Source of the DNA: Vicinamibacterales bacterium
GTDB taxonomy: Bacteria > Acidobacteriota > Vicinamibacteria > Vicinamibacterales > 2-12-FULL-66-21
Assembly: GCA_035699745.1 (NCBI GenBank)
Contig: DASSPH010000104.1
Span: 47,005 to 111,004 of the forward strand
Reading direction: 5' to 3'
DNA length: 64,000 nt
The notes under the pieces were generated by a model, which saw nothing but the letters and a program-made list of their open reading frames with translations, was not told the DNA's origin and did no database searches. The position numbers and the translations under genes are program-made. How positions within the stretch are numbered: the first letter of the stretch is position 1; each line of letters begins with the position of its first letter. Positions 7,828 through 20,084 of the stretch are shown piece by piece.

Positions 7828-10800
7828 ATGCGCAGCGTGCTTGCGTCGCTTGCATTCGCGGCGTGCTCCGCCGCGGTCCTCGCCCAGGTTCCCGGACGCA
7901 ACGTCAACATGGTGTCGGGGACGACCTCTCCAGGCGGCGACCCGTACCTGCAGCGTCAGAACGAGCCGTCGATCGCCGCCTCGACGCGAAACCCGCTGCA
8001 CCTGCTCGCCGGGGCCAACGACTACCGCACCGTCGATCTGCCCGGCCTGCCGAACAGCAACGAAACCGGCGACGCGTGGATGGGGGTGTTCAAGTCGTTC
8101 GACGGCGGCAACACGTGGCGCAGCACGCTGATCCCCGGCTACCCGCAGGATGCGGGCAGCACCTCGCCGCTCCGCGCCTACTCCGCGGCGGCGGATCCCG
8201 TCGTCCGCGCCGGCACGAACGGCCTGTTCTATTACTCAGGGATCGTGTTCGACCGCTCGACGCCGGCGAAGAGCGCGATGTTCGTGTCGCGCTTCATCGA
8301 CAACAACAACCAGGAAGCGGGCGACCCGATCGTGTTCCTCGGCACGTCATTGATCGCAACCAATGACGGCACCGCGTTCATCGACAAGCCGTGGTTCGCC
8401 GTCGACGTCCCCCGCACCGGCGCGCCGACCTGCACCATCAACACGTCGCAGAAGAGCCCGACCGCCACCGATCCGAACCGGATCATCCACACCACGCAGT
8501 CGTTTCCCGGGGGCGCCGCCTACGCCGTCTTCAGCCTGATTGTCGAGACCGCCGCCGAGACCCGCTCGCAGCTGTATTTCTCGCGCTCGCTCGACTGCGG
8601 CGCGACGTGGAGCCCGCCGCAGCAGATCAGCTCGAGCGCCGATCCGATCAACCAGGGCGGGACGATGGCGATCGATCCGCGCAACGGAACCATCTATCTG
8701 GCGTGGCGGCGCTTCACCGCCGACGGCACCGACGACTCGATCATGGTGGTGCGGTCGCTGGACCAGGGCCGCAAGTGGGACCCGCCCGGACGCGCCCGCC
8801 GCTTCCCGCGCGGGAGGAAGGTCGGGCTGACCAGGGAGATCCACGGCAAGAGGTTCACCCAGCCGACGGAGCTCACCGATCTGGCGTCGCTCGATCAACG
8901 GACCGAGACCTACCAGTTCCGCACCAACGCCTATCCCTCGATGACGGTCGACGGCAGCGGCCGCGTCTACGTCGTCTGGTCGGAACGCGGCTTCGCGCCG
9001 CTCAATACCGATGCCGATGACGGCGACGCGCGGATCCTGATCGCGACCTCCACCACCGGAACGACGTGGACGGAGCCGTCCACCGTGGCGAACGACGCGC
9101 TGGCGGGACACCAGGTGATGCCCTCGCTGAGCTTTGCCGGCGGCAAGCTGATGGTCGGGTACTACGATTTCCGCGAGGACGTGTCGCTCGTGTTCCGCAA
9201 GTTCGTCGACGAGACGTCGGCGATCGCGATCGCCAACAAGCGGCACACGGTGGACGTCCGCGCCGCGATGGCGGATCCTGCGGCGGCGCCGGCGTTCCAT
9301 CCCTCGGTCCGCGTGTCGGAATACCTGATGGGCAGCCGCCCCGGCGCCGGGCCGCGGCCGGTCGAGCAGCTGCAGTTCAACCCGCCGAACCTGAAGCTGT
9401 TCAAGCTCGGGACGGTGCCGTTCATCGGCGATTACATCGACCTCGCGCCGTCGCCGTCGTTCGTGCCCGCCGCAGGAGGCGGGTGGGCGTTCAACACCGC
9501 GCCCGCGAGCTCGCCGCTGTTTCACCTGGTGTGGACCGACAACCGCGACGTGGTGCCTCCGGCGAACGGCGACTGGACGTCGTATACGCCGCCGGGGTCG
9601 ACCGGCGGCCCCAGCTCGTTCGATCCGACGCAGACGCTGCCCGTGTGCATGCCGGGACGGGAGGGCATGCGCAACCAGAACATCTACACGGCGCGGATCA
9701 CCGGCGGCCTCGTCGCCGGATCGCCGGGCAACACCAAACCGCTCAGTCCGCTGCTGCCCCGCGCGTTCGTGGTGTTCGCGCAGAACGCGACCGACGTCTC
9801 CCGCAGCTTCCGCCTGACGATCGAGAACCAGCCGGCCGGTGGCCGCGCGTCGTTCCTCGAGACACCGCTGCCGCCCTACGACGCGCAATCGCCGCCGCCG
9901 CTGACGATCCTCGACGTCATCGTGCCGGCCCGCTCGACGGTGGCGCGCAACGTCTACGTCACGTCCACGGATCCGCACGCGCAGGTCCGCGTAGCGGTGA
10001 AGGAGACGGGCGCCAGCGGCCAGGAGCTGCCCTCCGGCCTCGGCAGCACCGTCATCCTCAATCCCGACATCAGCAACCCTGACATCAGCAACCCGGACAT
10101 CAGCAATCCGGACATCAGCAATCCCGACATCTCGAACGCCGAAGTAGCGAACCCCGACATCTCGAACCCGGACATCTCCAATCCGGACATCAGCAACCCT
10201 GATATCAGCAACCCGGACATCAGCAATCCGGACATCAGCAACCCCGACATCTCGAACGTGCAGGTCGCGAATCCGGACATCAGCAACCCGGATATCAGCA
10301 ATCCGGACATCAGCAACCCGGACATCAGCAACCCCGACATCAGCAACCCCGACATCAGCAATCCGGATATCTCGAATCAGTCGCTGACCGACACGTCGTG
10401 GACCGTCACCAACAACGGCAATACGACGACGTCCTACTCGGTGCAGCTGCTGTTGAACGGCGCGCAGCCGGCGCCGGACCAGGTCGCGATCCAGCTGGTC
10501 CTGCACAAGGTGTACACCACGCCGGTGGCTGTGAACTGCACGCTCGCCCTGCACGCGCACAACGTGCTGCTGGCCAACATCACGCGTCCGCGGTTCCTGA
10601 CCTCGACACAGCCTGGCGATCCCAACGTGCAGGATCCCAGTGCGGCCAACGCGACGCTGTGGCTCGCGCCGGGTGAGACGGCGAAGATCACGCTGCGGGT
10701 GATGGACAAGAACCTGTCGGACGGCATCACGTTCGACGCCGTGCAGCAGGTGACGCCGGCCGTGGTCGCGCAGGCGCTCGACGTCAGCCTGGTCAACGGC

Positions 10801-12909
10801 ACGCTCGTCGTCGCCCCCGCCGTCGAAGTCGCCGTGCCTCCGGCGATCGACATCGCGTTCGGCGCGCTGCCGCAGAACGCCGCCGCGGGAGCCGCCCTCG
10901 GCCAGGTCGGCGTCACGGTGACGGACCCGCAGGGAGCCGTCGTCCCCGGCGTGGTCGTCGCGCTCTCGGTGCACACCGTCCCCGGCGACGCGCAGGTCGG
11001 ACCGACGCTGAACGCCGTCAGCAACGCGAGCGGCCAGGCGGTGTTCAACCTCAGCCCGCTGCCCGCCGGCCGCTACCGCCTCGAGGCGGTGGTGCAGGCG
11101 ATCGGCTATCCGCTGACGACCGGGTTCAGCGACTCGTTCGTGATCTACCCGGGTGTCCTGCAGTGGGCCGTCGACGCCGGCGGCAACGGCAACTACTACG
11201 AGTACGTGCGCGACGGCGGGCTGACCTGGGAGGCGGCGCGGACCGCGGCGGCGGCGCGCTCGCACGCGGGGTTCAGCGGGCGGCTGGTCACCGTGACGAG
11301 CGCCGCCGAGAACGCCTTCGTGAACGCCCTGCGCGGCGAGGGAGATCTGCGCGCCTGGATCGGCATGCACGATCCGGACGGCAGCGGCGACGCCGGCTTC
11401 GCGTGGATCAGCGGCGAGCCGCTCACCTACACGAACTGGGCCGCGGGCGAACCGGACAATCCCGGCACCGAGTTCTTCGTCGAGATGTCCGCCGACGGCA
11501 CCTGGAAGAACAGCGTCGCGCTCGACGGCGCCCTGCCGACGCTCGGCTACCTCGTCGAATATGCGGTCACCGGTTCGACCTTTACCGTGACCAGCACCGC
11601 TGACGCGGGCGCGGGCACCCTGCGCCAGGCGCTTCTCGACGCGAACGCGAACGGCGCCTCGAAGGACGCGATCGTGTTCGACATTCCGGACGCGGGTCCG
11701 CACATCATCTCGCTCAGCACCCCGCTGCCCTTCATCACGCAGCCGGTCGGCATCGACGGGACGACGCAGCCGGGCTACTCGGGCGTCCCGCTCGTCTTCA
11801 TCGACGGCGCGGATGCGGGACCGGCGCCGGGCCTGCGGGTCGAGGCGGCGAGCACGGAGATTCGACGGATCGGCATCATCGGGTTCACTGCCGGCCCCGG
11901 CATCCAGCTCTGGACCGGCGGCAATGCCGTCGTCCGCGGCAACTACATCGGACTGACCGGCACGGGTCTCGCGACCGGCAACCAGATCGGCATCGACGTG
12001 CACGGCGCGGGGCACCAGATCGGCGGCAACGGCGCCGAGGATCGGAACGTGATCTCGGGCAACAACCTCGGCATCTTCCTGCAGTCCGATTCGGGCGGCG
12101 CGACGATCATCGGCAACTACATCGGCACCAGTCCGAACGGGACGTCGGCGGTGCCGAACATCACCGGCATTCTGGCCGACGACACCAGCGGCCACGCGAT
12201 CGGCGGCGGGGCGCCGGCTGACGGCAACCTGATTTCGGGCAACGGAGACGTCGAAATCCAGGGCAACGGCATCATGCTGACCAACGCCAGCGGAAACAGC
12301 ATCCGCGGCAACCTGATCGGCGTCGCCGCCGACGGCACGACGGCGCTGCCGAACACCGGCAACGGCATCCGCGCCACCGGGGCGTCGGACAACAACACCC
12401 TGGAAACCAACACGATCGCCTTCAACCTGCGGAACGGGGTCGAGCTGAACGGCGTGGGCAACGCGGTGAAGCTCAATTCGATCTTCGGCAACGGCCTGCT
12501 CGGGATCGATCAGGGGGGCGGCGGCGTGACCGCGAACGACGCGGGCGAGGCCGACGGCATCCAGAACTACCCGGTGCTCACGTCGGCGCAGGCGCTGCCT
12601 GGCAGCTTCCGGGTCACCGGCACGTTCAGCAGCAGCGCGTCGACACTGTTCGAGATCCGCTTCTTCGACAACGCGACGTGCGATCCGTCCGGGTTCGGCG
12701 AAGGGCAGCGGCAGGTGGGCGTGACCGACTTCCCCACCAACGCGGACGGCAACGGCGTGTTCGACATCACGTTCCCGTTCGCCGTGCCGGCGGGGCGGGC
12801 GCTCGTGGCGACGGCGCGCAACTGGGCCTCCAGCAACACGTCGGAGTTCTCCCAGTGCGTGATCGTACAGTCACCGGAGCCGCCGGCCCCGGGCGGCGCC
12901 GTGCGCTAG
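7828..12909 (+). CDS. Giant secreted mosaic protein: sialidase-like propeller, NPDIS tract, C-type-lectin-like and beta-helix domains
   Basis: This 1693-residue protein has a signal peptide (ASLAFAACSAAVLAQ). Residues about 30-560 form a sialidase/BNR-like propeller with Asp-box motifs such as SFDGGNTWRS, SLDCGATWSP and SLDQGRKWDP. An NPDIS pentapeptide tract covers about 745-849. Ig-like sandwich regions follow (about 850-1110), then a C-type-lectin-like domain near 1115-1250 (LTWEAARTAAAARSH, WIGMHD, YTNWAAGEPDN). The end is a right-handed beta-helix region starting FTVTSTADAGAGTLRQALLDA with many GNxIG turns. It is probably a surface or exported adhesin or glycan-binding protein. Catalytic sialidase residues (RIP, Glu/Tyr pair) are not evident, so enzymatic activity is doubtful. 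Confidence 0.8.
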   Translation: MRSVLASLAFAACSAAVLAQVPGRNVNMVSGTTSPGGDPYLQRQNEPSIAASTRNPLHLLAGANDYRTVDLPGLPNSNETGDAWMGVFKSFDGGNTWRSTLIPGYPQDAGSTSPLRAYSAAADPVVRAGTNGLFYYSGIVFDRSTPAKSAMFVSRFIDNNNQEAGDPIVFLGTSLIATNDGTAFIDKPWFAVDVPRTGAPTCTINTSQKSPTATDPNRIIHTTQSFPGGAAYAVFSLIVETAAETRSQLYFSRSLDCGATWSPPQQISSSADPINQGGTMAIDPRNGTIYLAWRRFTADGTDDSIMVVRSLDQGRKWDPPGRARRFPRGRKVGLTREIHGKRFTQPTELTDLASLDQRTETYQFRTNAYPSMTVDGSGRVYVVWSERGFAPLNTDADDGDARILIATSTTGTTWTEPSTVANDALAGHQVMPSLSFAGGKLMVGYYDFREDVSLVFRKFVDETSAIAIANKRHTVDVRAAMADPAAAPAFHPSVRVSEYLMGSRPGAGPRPVEQLQFNPPNLKLFKLGTVPFIGDYIDLAPSPSFVPAAGGGWAFNTAPASSPLFHLVWTDNRDVVPPANGDWTSYTPPGSTGGPSSFDPTQTLPVCMPGREGMRNQNIYTARITGGLVAGSPGNTKPLSPLLPRAFVVFAQNATDVSRSFRLTIENQPAGGRASFLETPLPPYDAQSPPPLTILDVIVPARSTVARNVYVTSTDPHAQVRVAVKETGASGQELPSGLGSTVILNPDISNPDISNPDISNPDISNPDISNAEVANPDISNPDISNPDISNPDISNPDISNPDISNPDISNVQVANPDISNPDISNPDISNPDISNPDISNPDISNPDISNQSLTDTSWTVTNNGNTTTSYSVQLLLNGAQPAPDQVAIQLVLHKVYTTPVAVNCTLALHAHNVLLANITRPRFLTSTQPGDPNVQDPSAANATLWLAPGETAKITLRVMDKNLSDGITFDAVQQVTPAVVAQALDVSLVNGTLVVAPAVEVAVPPAIDIAFGALPQNAAAGAALGQVGVTVTDPQGAVVPGVVVALSVHTVPGDAQVGPTLNAVSNASGQAVFNLSPLPAGRYRLEAVVQAIGYPLTTGFSDSFVIYPGVLQWAVDAGGNGNYYEYVRDGGLTWEAARTAAAARSHAGFSGRLVTVTSAAENAFVNALRGEGDLRAWIGMHDPDGSGDAGFAWISGEPLTYTNWAAGEPDNPGTEFFVEMSADGTWKNSVALDGALPTLGYLVEYAVTGSTFTVTSTADAGAGTLRQALLDANANGASKDAIVFDIPDAGPHIISLSTPLPFITQPVGIDGTTQPGYSGVPLVFIDGADAGPAPGLRVEAASTEIRRIGIIGFTAGPGIQLWTGGNAVVRGNYIGLTGTGLATGNQIGIDVHGAGHQIGGNGAEDRNVISGNNLGIFLQSDSGGATIIGNYIGTSPNGTSAVPNITGILADDTSGHAIGGGAPADGNLISGNGDVEIQGNGIMLTNASGNSIRGNLIGVAADGTTALPNTGNGIRATGASDNNTLETNTIAFNLRNGVELNGVGNAVKLNSIFGNGLLGIDQGGGGVTANDAGEADGIQNYPVLTSAQALPGSFRVTGTFSSSASTLFEIRFFDNATCDPSGFGEGQRQVGVTDFPTNADGNGVFDITFPFAVPAGRALVATARNWASSNTSEFSQCVIVQSPEPPAPGGAVR
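10060..10374 (+). repeat. In-frame 15-bp tandem repeat encoding 21 pentapeptides (NPDIS)
   Basis: Twenty-one consecutive 15-bp units lie in frame: five NPDIS, one NAEVA, seven NPDIS, one NVQVA and seven NPDIS. Codons vary between units (for example AAT/AAC, CCG/CCC/CCT, AGC/TCG/TCC) while the peptide is constant, so the tract is kept at the protein level and is not a recent slippage product. The two variants are identical in pattern (N-x-x-V-A) and split the tract into blocks of 5, 7 and 7. Confidence 0.95.
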
Positions 12910-12946
12910 CCAGCTGTGATCCATCGATGCGCACCCCTTCCGGGTC

Positions 12947-15769
<2,823 letters not shown>

Positions 15770-15774
15770 GGGGA

Positions 15775-15808
15775 TGGTGCGTGCGTATTATGGACCCATT
15801 CCGCACCA
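15775..15808. promoter_or_regulatory. Inverted repeat between hydratase and kinase genes
   Basis: TGGTGCG (15775-15781) and CGCACCA (15802-15808) form perfect 7-bp arms around a spacer that contains a minus-strand CATAAT box. It may be an operator or a weak hairpin at the operon end. There is no T-run, so a classical terminator is unlikely. Confidence 0.3.
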
Positions 15809-15824
15809 CCCGCCAGCGCGGGCC

Positions 15825-16592
15825 CTACCTGCCGGTGAACTTCGGCTTGCGCTTCTCGAGGAACGCGGCGGTCCCTTCGAGCTTGTCGTCGGAGGCGTAG
15901 CAGATGGCCTGCGCCAGCGTTTCGATCAGCAGCCCGGAGTCCATGTCGACGCGCGCGGACGCGTTGAGCGCGACCTTCGCCAGCCGCGCGGCGAGCGGCC
16001 CCTGGCGCAGCACCTTCTTCGCCAGCTCGCGCGCCCGGATCTGCAGCTGCCCCGGCGGCGCGATGGCGGTGACGAGCCCGATCTCGAGCGCCTGTTTCGC
16101 GTCGATGATGTCGCCGGTCAGGATCAGATGGCGGGCACGGCCCATGCCGATGATCCGCGGCAGGCGCTGCGTGGCGCCGGCGCCGGGAATGATGCCGAGT
16201 CCCAGCTCGGGCTGGCCGAACTTCGCGGTGTCGGCGGCGATGCGCAGGTCGCACGCGAGCGCGAGCTCGCAGCCGCCGCCGAGCGCGTAGCCGTTGATCG
16301 CGGCGATCGTCGGCCGCGGAAAGCGCTCGATCTCGGAGAACAGCGACGAGTTGATCGCGGCGAGCCCTTCGTCGCGTCCGCGCGCGCGGATGTCGTTGAT
16401 GTCCGCCCCCGAGACGAACGCCGCGTCGCCCGCGCCGGTGATGATCAGCACCGCGGCATCGCGGTTGGCGGCGAGCGTCTGCAGCGCCGCGCGCATCTCG
16501 TCGACGGTCGCCAGGTCGAGCGCGTTCTTGACCTCGGGACGGTCGATGACGACGGTCGCGATCGACTCCGAGATGTCGACCCTAATACTCAT
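15825..16592 (-). CDS. Enoyl-CoA hydratase/isomerase family protein
   Basis: This 255-residue crotonase-fold enzyme hydrates an enoyl-CoA. The CoA-binding/oxyanion segment GADINDIRA, the helix GGGCELALACDLRIA with the first catalytic Glu, and GQPELGLGIIPGAGATQRLPR with the second catalytic Glu are all present, so it should be a true hydratase. It ends with the family tail AFLEKRKPKFTGR. Its start overlaps the end of the hydroxyacyl-CoA dehydrogenase gene by 11 bp; it is the last gene of the operon that begins with boxC. A role in processing ring-opened benzoyl-CoA products is inferred from that position. Confidence 0.92.
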   Translation of the reverse strand: MSIRVDISESIATVVIDRPEVKNALDLATVDEMRAALQTLAANRDAAVLIITGAGDAAFVSGADINDIRARGRDEGLAAINSSLFSEIERFPRPTIAAINGYALGGGCELALACDLRIAADTAKFGQPELGLGIIPGAGATQRLPRIIGMGRARHLILTGDIIDAKQALEIGLVTAIAPPGQLQIRARELAKKVLRQGPLAARLAKVALNASARVDMDSGLLIETLAQAICYASDDKLEGTAAFLEKRKPKFTGR

Positions 16593-17430
16593 ACACGCCC
16601 TTTCCGACCTTGCGCCCCAGCCGTCCCGCCTTCACGTACTGCGCGAGCAGGGGGCACGGCCGGTACTTCTCGCCCAGGCTGCGGTGCAGGTATTCGAGGA
16701 TGCTGAGCCTTGTGTCGAGGCCCACCAGATCGACCAGCTCGAAGGGGCCCATCGGATGGTTCAGTCCGAGCTTGAGCGCCTTGTCGATGTCGCGCGCCGA
16801 GGCGACCCCTTCCATCAGCATGTAGAACGCCTCGTTGCCGATGCTGGCGTTCACCCGCGTGGTGATGAAGCCGGGGGATTCGCGCACCATCACGGTCTCC
16901 TTGCCCATCGCCCGCGCCACCTGCTCGATCGTCGCCAGCGTATCCGGCGTGCTCTCGAGCGCCTGCACGATCTCGACGAGCTTCATCCGATGGACCGGAT
17001 TGAAGAAGTGCATGCCGGCGACCCGGCCCGGGGTCATCAGCGATCCGGCCAGCTCCGTGATGCTGAGCGCCGAGGTATTCGACGCGATCACCGCCGGCGC
17101 CGGTGCGAGCTGCTCGATCTGCGCGAACAGCGACAGCTTCAGGTCGATCTTCTCCGGCGCCGCCTCGATTACCAGGTCGGCGTCCTGCACCGCCTCGCCC
17201 AGATCCGACGTCGACGTCAAGCGCTGGAGCATCGCCGCGGCGTCACCGGGCGCGGCTTTCCCCAGCTCGACGCTCCTGCGCACGATGGACTCGATCGCCG
17301 CCGCGCCTTTCGCCACGGCTGCGCCGCTGACGTCGTACATGCGCGTGCGGTAGCCGCCGGCGATTGCCGCATGCGCGATGCCGTGCCCCATCGTCCCGGC
17401 CCCGAGCACTGCGATCGTCCTGATCTGCAT
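16582..17430 (-). CDS. 3-hydroxyacyl-CoA (3-hydroxybutyryl-CoA) dehydrogenase
   Basis: This 282-residue NAD(P)-dependent dehydrogenase oxidises 3-hydroxyacyl-CoA to 3-ketoacyl-CoA. The Rossmann motif is VLGAGTMGHGIAHA, the catalytic region contains SNTSALSITELA and HFFNPVHRMKLVEI with the active His and the nearby Glu, and the C-terminal domain has NHPMGPFELVDLVGLD. The length equals the family norm (about 282-290). The start ATG shares one base with the stop of the kynureninase-like gene (TAATG), indicating tight coupling. A second homologue is encoded at 57123-57971, so the organism has separate enzymes for the aromatic and general beta-oxidation operons. Confidence 0.93.
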   Translation of the reverse strand: MQIRTIAVLGAGTMGHGIAHAAIAGGYRTRMYDVSGAAVAKGAAAIESIVRRSVELGKAAPGDAAAMLQRLTSTSDLGEAVQDADLVIEAAPEKIDLKLSLFAQIEQLAPAPAVIASNTSALSITELAGSLMTPGRVAGMHFFNPVHRMKLVEIVQALESTPDTLATIEQVARAMGKETVMVRESPGFITTRVNASIGNEAFYMLMEGVASARDIDKALKLGLNHPMGPFELVDLVGLDTRLSILEYLHRSLGEKYRPCPLLAQYVKAGRLGRKVGKGVYEY

Positions 17431-18599
17431 TACTGATCCGTCCGCCTGACGGCGGACGCCACCTGCGCCAGCGTGTCCATCGCGCGATCGATCTCCGCCT
17501 CGGTATTGTAGAAGTGCGGCGCCATGCGGATCCCGGCGCCGGGCCGGTAGTCGACGATGACGCCGTGGCGGATCAACTCGTCGGCCGCGCGCGCCGCATC
17601 GGGAACGTCGAGAATCACCGATCCGCCGCGCTCGCGATCGTCGAGCGGCGTGTTGAGCCGGTATCCGGCGGCCGTCGCGGCGGCGAGGATCCGGCGGGTC
17701 AGGCGCAGGGAGCGCTCCCTGATCGCGGGCACGCCGATGGCGGCGACGATCTCGTAGCCGGCGCGCGCCGAATACAGCGACGGCACGTTCGGCGTGCCGC
17801 TCTGGAACCGTTCGGGGCTGCCGGCGTAGCGGATCGGTCCGGCCGCGAACGCGAACGGCGTCTCGTGCGCCGCCCATCCGGCGAACGCCGGCTCCAGCCG
17901 GTCGGCGAGATCCGGACGGACGTAGAGGTACCCGGCGCCCGGGCCGCCGCACAACCACTTCACCGAGCCGCCGACGGCGAAGTCGGCGTTCCACTCGCCG
18001 ATCGCCAGGGGCACCGTGCCGGCCGCCTGATACACGTCCAGGATCACACGCGCGCCGACGCGGTGCGCCTTGTCGATCACGGCCTGCGCGTCCGTGATCG
18101 CCGCGCTCTTGAAGAGCACCAGCGACAGCGGCACCAGGACGGTCCGCTCGTCGATGGCGTCGAGGAAGCGCTGCAGGTCCAGCCGGATCGGATCGCTCGC
18201 CGGCACGTAGACGATCTCGGCGCCATAGCGCCGGAAGCCCTCGAACAGGTAGTGGTTGGACGGAAACTCCTGCTCGGTCATGACGATCCGGCGGCGCGGT
18301 CCGTCGTAGGCGAAGCACGACGCGACGATCGCCTGCGCCACCGTCACGTTCTGGTGCATCGAGATCGTGTTCGGCGCCACGCCGAGCATCGGCGCCAGCA
18401 GGTTCCCGGTGTCGCGTCCGATCTCCCACCAGCCCTCGTGCCACGCGCGCACGCCGCGGGACGACCAGGTGTCGGCGAACTGCTGCAGGTAGTCCGCGGC
18501 CTTGCGCGGCATCGCCCCCAGCGAATGGCTGACCAGATAGGTGCAGGTGTCGAGGATCGGGAATTCGCGCCGCCAGCGAACGACGTCGCCGTCCGTCAT
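17430..18599 (-). CDS. Kynureninase-like PLP enzyme (class-V aminotransferase fold)
   Basis: This 389-residue PLP-dependent enzyme has the class-V fold. DVYQAAGTVPLAI supplies the Asp that contacts the pyridine nitrogen, and VGGSVKWLCGGPGAGYLYV holds the PLP Lys. This pattern is closest to kynureninases (cleavage of kynurenine to anthranilate and alanine), but isopenicillin-N-epimerase-like proteins of other functions look similar. It sits between the aldehyde dehydrogenase (2 bp upstream) and the hydroxyacyl-CoA dehydrogenase (1-base overlap). If it is a kynureninase, it links tryptophan breakdown to aromatic catabolism. Substrate remains inferred. Confidence 0.7.
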   Translation of the reverse strand: MTDGDVVRWRREFPILDTCTYLVSHSLGAMPRKAADYLQQFADTWSSRGVRAWHEGWWEIGRDTGNLLAPMLGVAPNTISMHQNVTVAQAIVASCFAYDGPRRRIVMTEQEFPSNHYLFEGFRRYGAEIVYVPASDPIRLDLQRFLDAIDERTVLVPLSLVLFKSAAITDAQAVIDKAHRVGARVILDVYQAAGTVPLAIGEWNADFAVGGSVKWLCGGPGAGYLYVRPDLADRLEPAFAGWAAHETPFAFAAGPIRYAGSPERFQSGTPNVPSLYSARAGYEIVAAIGVPAIRERSLRLTRRILAAATAAGYRLNTPLDDRERGGSVILDVPDAARAADELIRHGVIVDYRPGAGIRMAPHFYNTEAEIDRAMDTLAQVASAVRRTDQ

Positions 18600-18601
18600 G
18601 C

Positions 18602-20044
18602 TCACAGGTTCAGATCGACCCAGACCGACTTGACCTGCGTGTAGTGCTCGAGCGCGTGCGCGCTCATTTCGCGGCCGAAGCCGCTCGCCTTGTAGCCGCC
18701 GAACGGCGCGGCGGTGTCGTAGACGTTGTAGGTGTTGATCCAGACCGTGCCCGCCTGCAGCTTGCGCGCGACGTAGTGCGCCTTCTTCACGTCGCGCGTC
18801 CATACCGCGGCGGCCAGGCCGTACTGCGATTCGTTCGCCTTGGCGATCGCTTCGTCGAGATCGGCGAACTCGATCGTCGCGAGCACCGGCCCGAAGATCT
18901 CCTCGCGGGCGATCGTCATCCCGGACGTGACCTTGTCGAACACCGTCGGCTGGAAGAAGTAGCCCTTGCCGGTGCCGATGTCGGCGCGCGCCCCGCCGGC
19001 GACCAGCGCTGCGCCTTCCTGCCGGGCGACGTCCACGTACCGCTGCACGGTCTCGAGCTGCTTCTTCGACGCCAGCGCGCCGTACCGCGTCTTGGGATCG
19101 AGCGGATCGCCGGCGACCATCTTCCTGGTCCGCGCGGCCAGCTTCTCCATGAACTCGTCCTTGATCGCCCGATCCACCAGCAGGCGCGATCCGGCCGCGC
19201 ACACTTCCCCCTTGCCGTAGAAAATGCCGGTCGTCGCGCCGCGCAGCGCCGCATCGACGTCGGCGTCGGAGAGGACGATGTTCGGCGACTTGCCGCCCAG
19301 CTCCAGCGTGATCTTCTTCAGCGTGTCGGCGGCCGCGCGCATGATGCCCTTGCCGGTGTTGGTGTCGCCGGTGAACGCGATCTTGTCGATGCCCGGGTGC
19401 TCGACGATCGCCTGCCCGACCGACGATCCCGGCCCGGTGATCACGTTGAGCACCCCGGGCGGCAATCCGACTTCGACGGCGATCTCGCCGAGCGCGATCG
19501 CCGTCAGCGGCGTCTGGCTCGCCGGCTTCAGGATCACGACATTGCCGGTGGCGAGCGCCGGCGCCACCTTCCACGCCGCGAGCAGCAGCGGGAAGTTCCA
19601 CGGCACGATCGCGGCGACGACGCCGAGCGGCTCGCGGAGCGTGTAGGTGAGATGGTTGCCCTTGACCGGGATGGTCTCCCCCATCACCTTGTCGGCCCAG
19701 CCGGCGTAATACTCGAAGCACTCGGCGGAGGCGGGGATCTCGATCTGCCGCGATTCGAAGATCGGCTTGCCGTTGTGCAGCGTCTCGAGACGGGCGACGT
19801 CGTCGGCGCGCTCCATCAGGCGGTCGGCGAGGCGGCTGACGAGGCGGCCGCGCTCGCGCGCCGACATCCTGCCCCACGGGCCGTTCAGCGCGGCGCGCGC
19901 CGCCGCGACCGCCGCGTCGACGTCGTCCTTGCCGGCGGAGGCGACCGTGGCGATCACCTCCTCGGTCGCGGGGTTGATGACCTCCATGGTCTTGCCGGTG
20001 GAGGCGTCGCGCCACTCGTTGTTGATGAGCAGCTTGTGGGACAT
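18602..20044 (-). CDS. NAD(P)-dependent aldehyde dehydrogenase
   Basis: This 480-residue aldehyde dehydrogenase oxidises an aldehyde or semialdehyde to the acid. PWNFPLLLAAWKVAPALATG is the cofactor region, LELGGKSPNIV holds the general-base Glu, and GKGEVCAAGSR holds the nucleophile Cys (most relatives have GQVC). The start ATG at 20044 (SHKLLINNEW) gives the usual length; the frame is open upstream without homology. It lies 40 bp after the hydratase gene and 2 bp before the kynureninase-like gene. In the box pathway the ring-cleavage semialdehyde is oxidised by BoxD; this protein looks more like the general ALDH1/betaine-aldehyde group, so that role is only possible. Confidence 0.9.
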   Translation of the reverse strand: MSHKLLINNEWRDASTGKTMEVINPATEEVIATVASAGKDDVDAAVAAARAALNGPWGRMSARERGRLVSRLADRLMERADDVARLETLHNGKPIFESRQIEIPASAECFEYYAGWADKVMGETIPVKGNHLTYTLREPLGVVAAIVPWNFPLLLAAWKVAPALATGNVVILKPASQTPLTAIALGEIAVEVGLPPGVLNVITGPGSSVGQAIVEHPGIDKIAFTGDTNTGKGIMRAAADTLKKITLELGGKSPNIVLSDADVDAALRGATTGIFYGKGEVCAAGSRLLVDRAIKDEFMEKLAARTRKMVAGDPLDPKTRYGALASKKQLETVQRYVDVARQEGAALVAGGARADIGTGKGYFFQPTVFDKVTSGMTIAREEIFGPVLATIEFADLDEAIAKANESQYGLAAAVWTRDVKKAHYVARKLQAGTVWINTYNVYDTAAPFGGYKASGFGREMSAHALEHYTQVKSVWVDLNL

Positions 20045-20084
20045 CAGTGCGGTCGGCAACTGGCTACCTCGCGTCGTTACTGAT

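Noticed and set aside
10060..10374. Possible CRISPR array (regular short repeats)
   Set aside because: The 15-bp period is in frame with no spacers, and synonymous differences show it is protein-coding.
8347..12195. 1282-codon open frame on the minus strand opposite the giant sialidase-like gene
   Set aside because: It is Arg/Ala/Val-rich with no domain, has no start signals and mirrors the codon bias of the plus-strand gene. High GC depletes stop codons in shadow frames.
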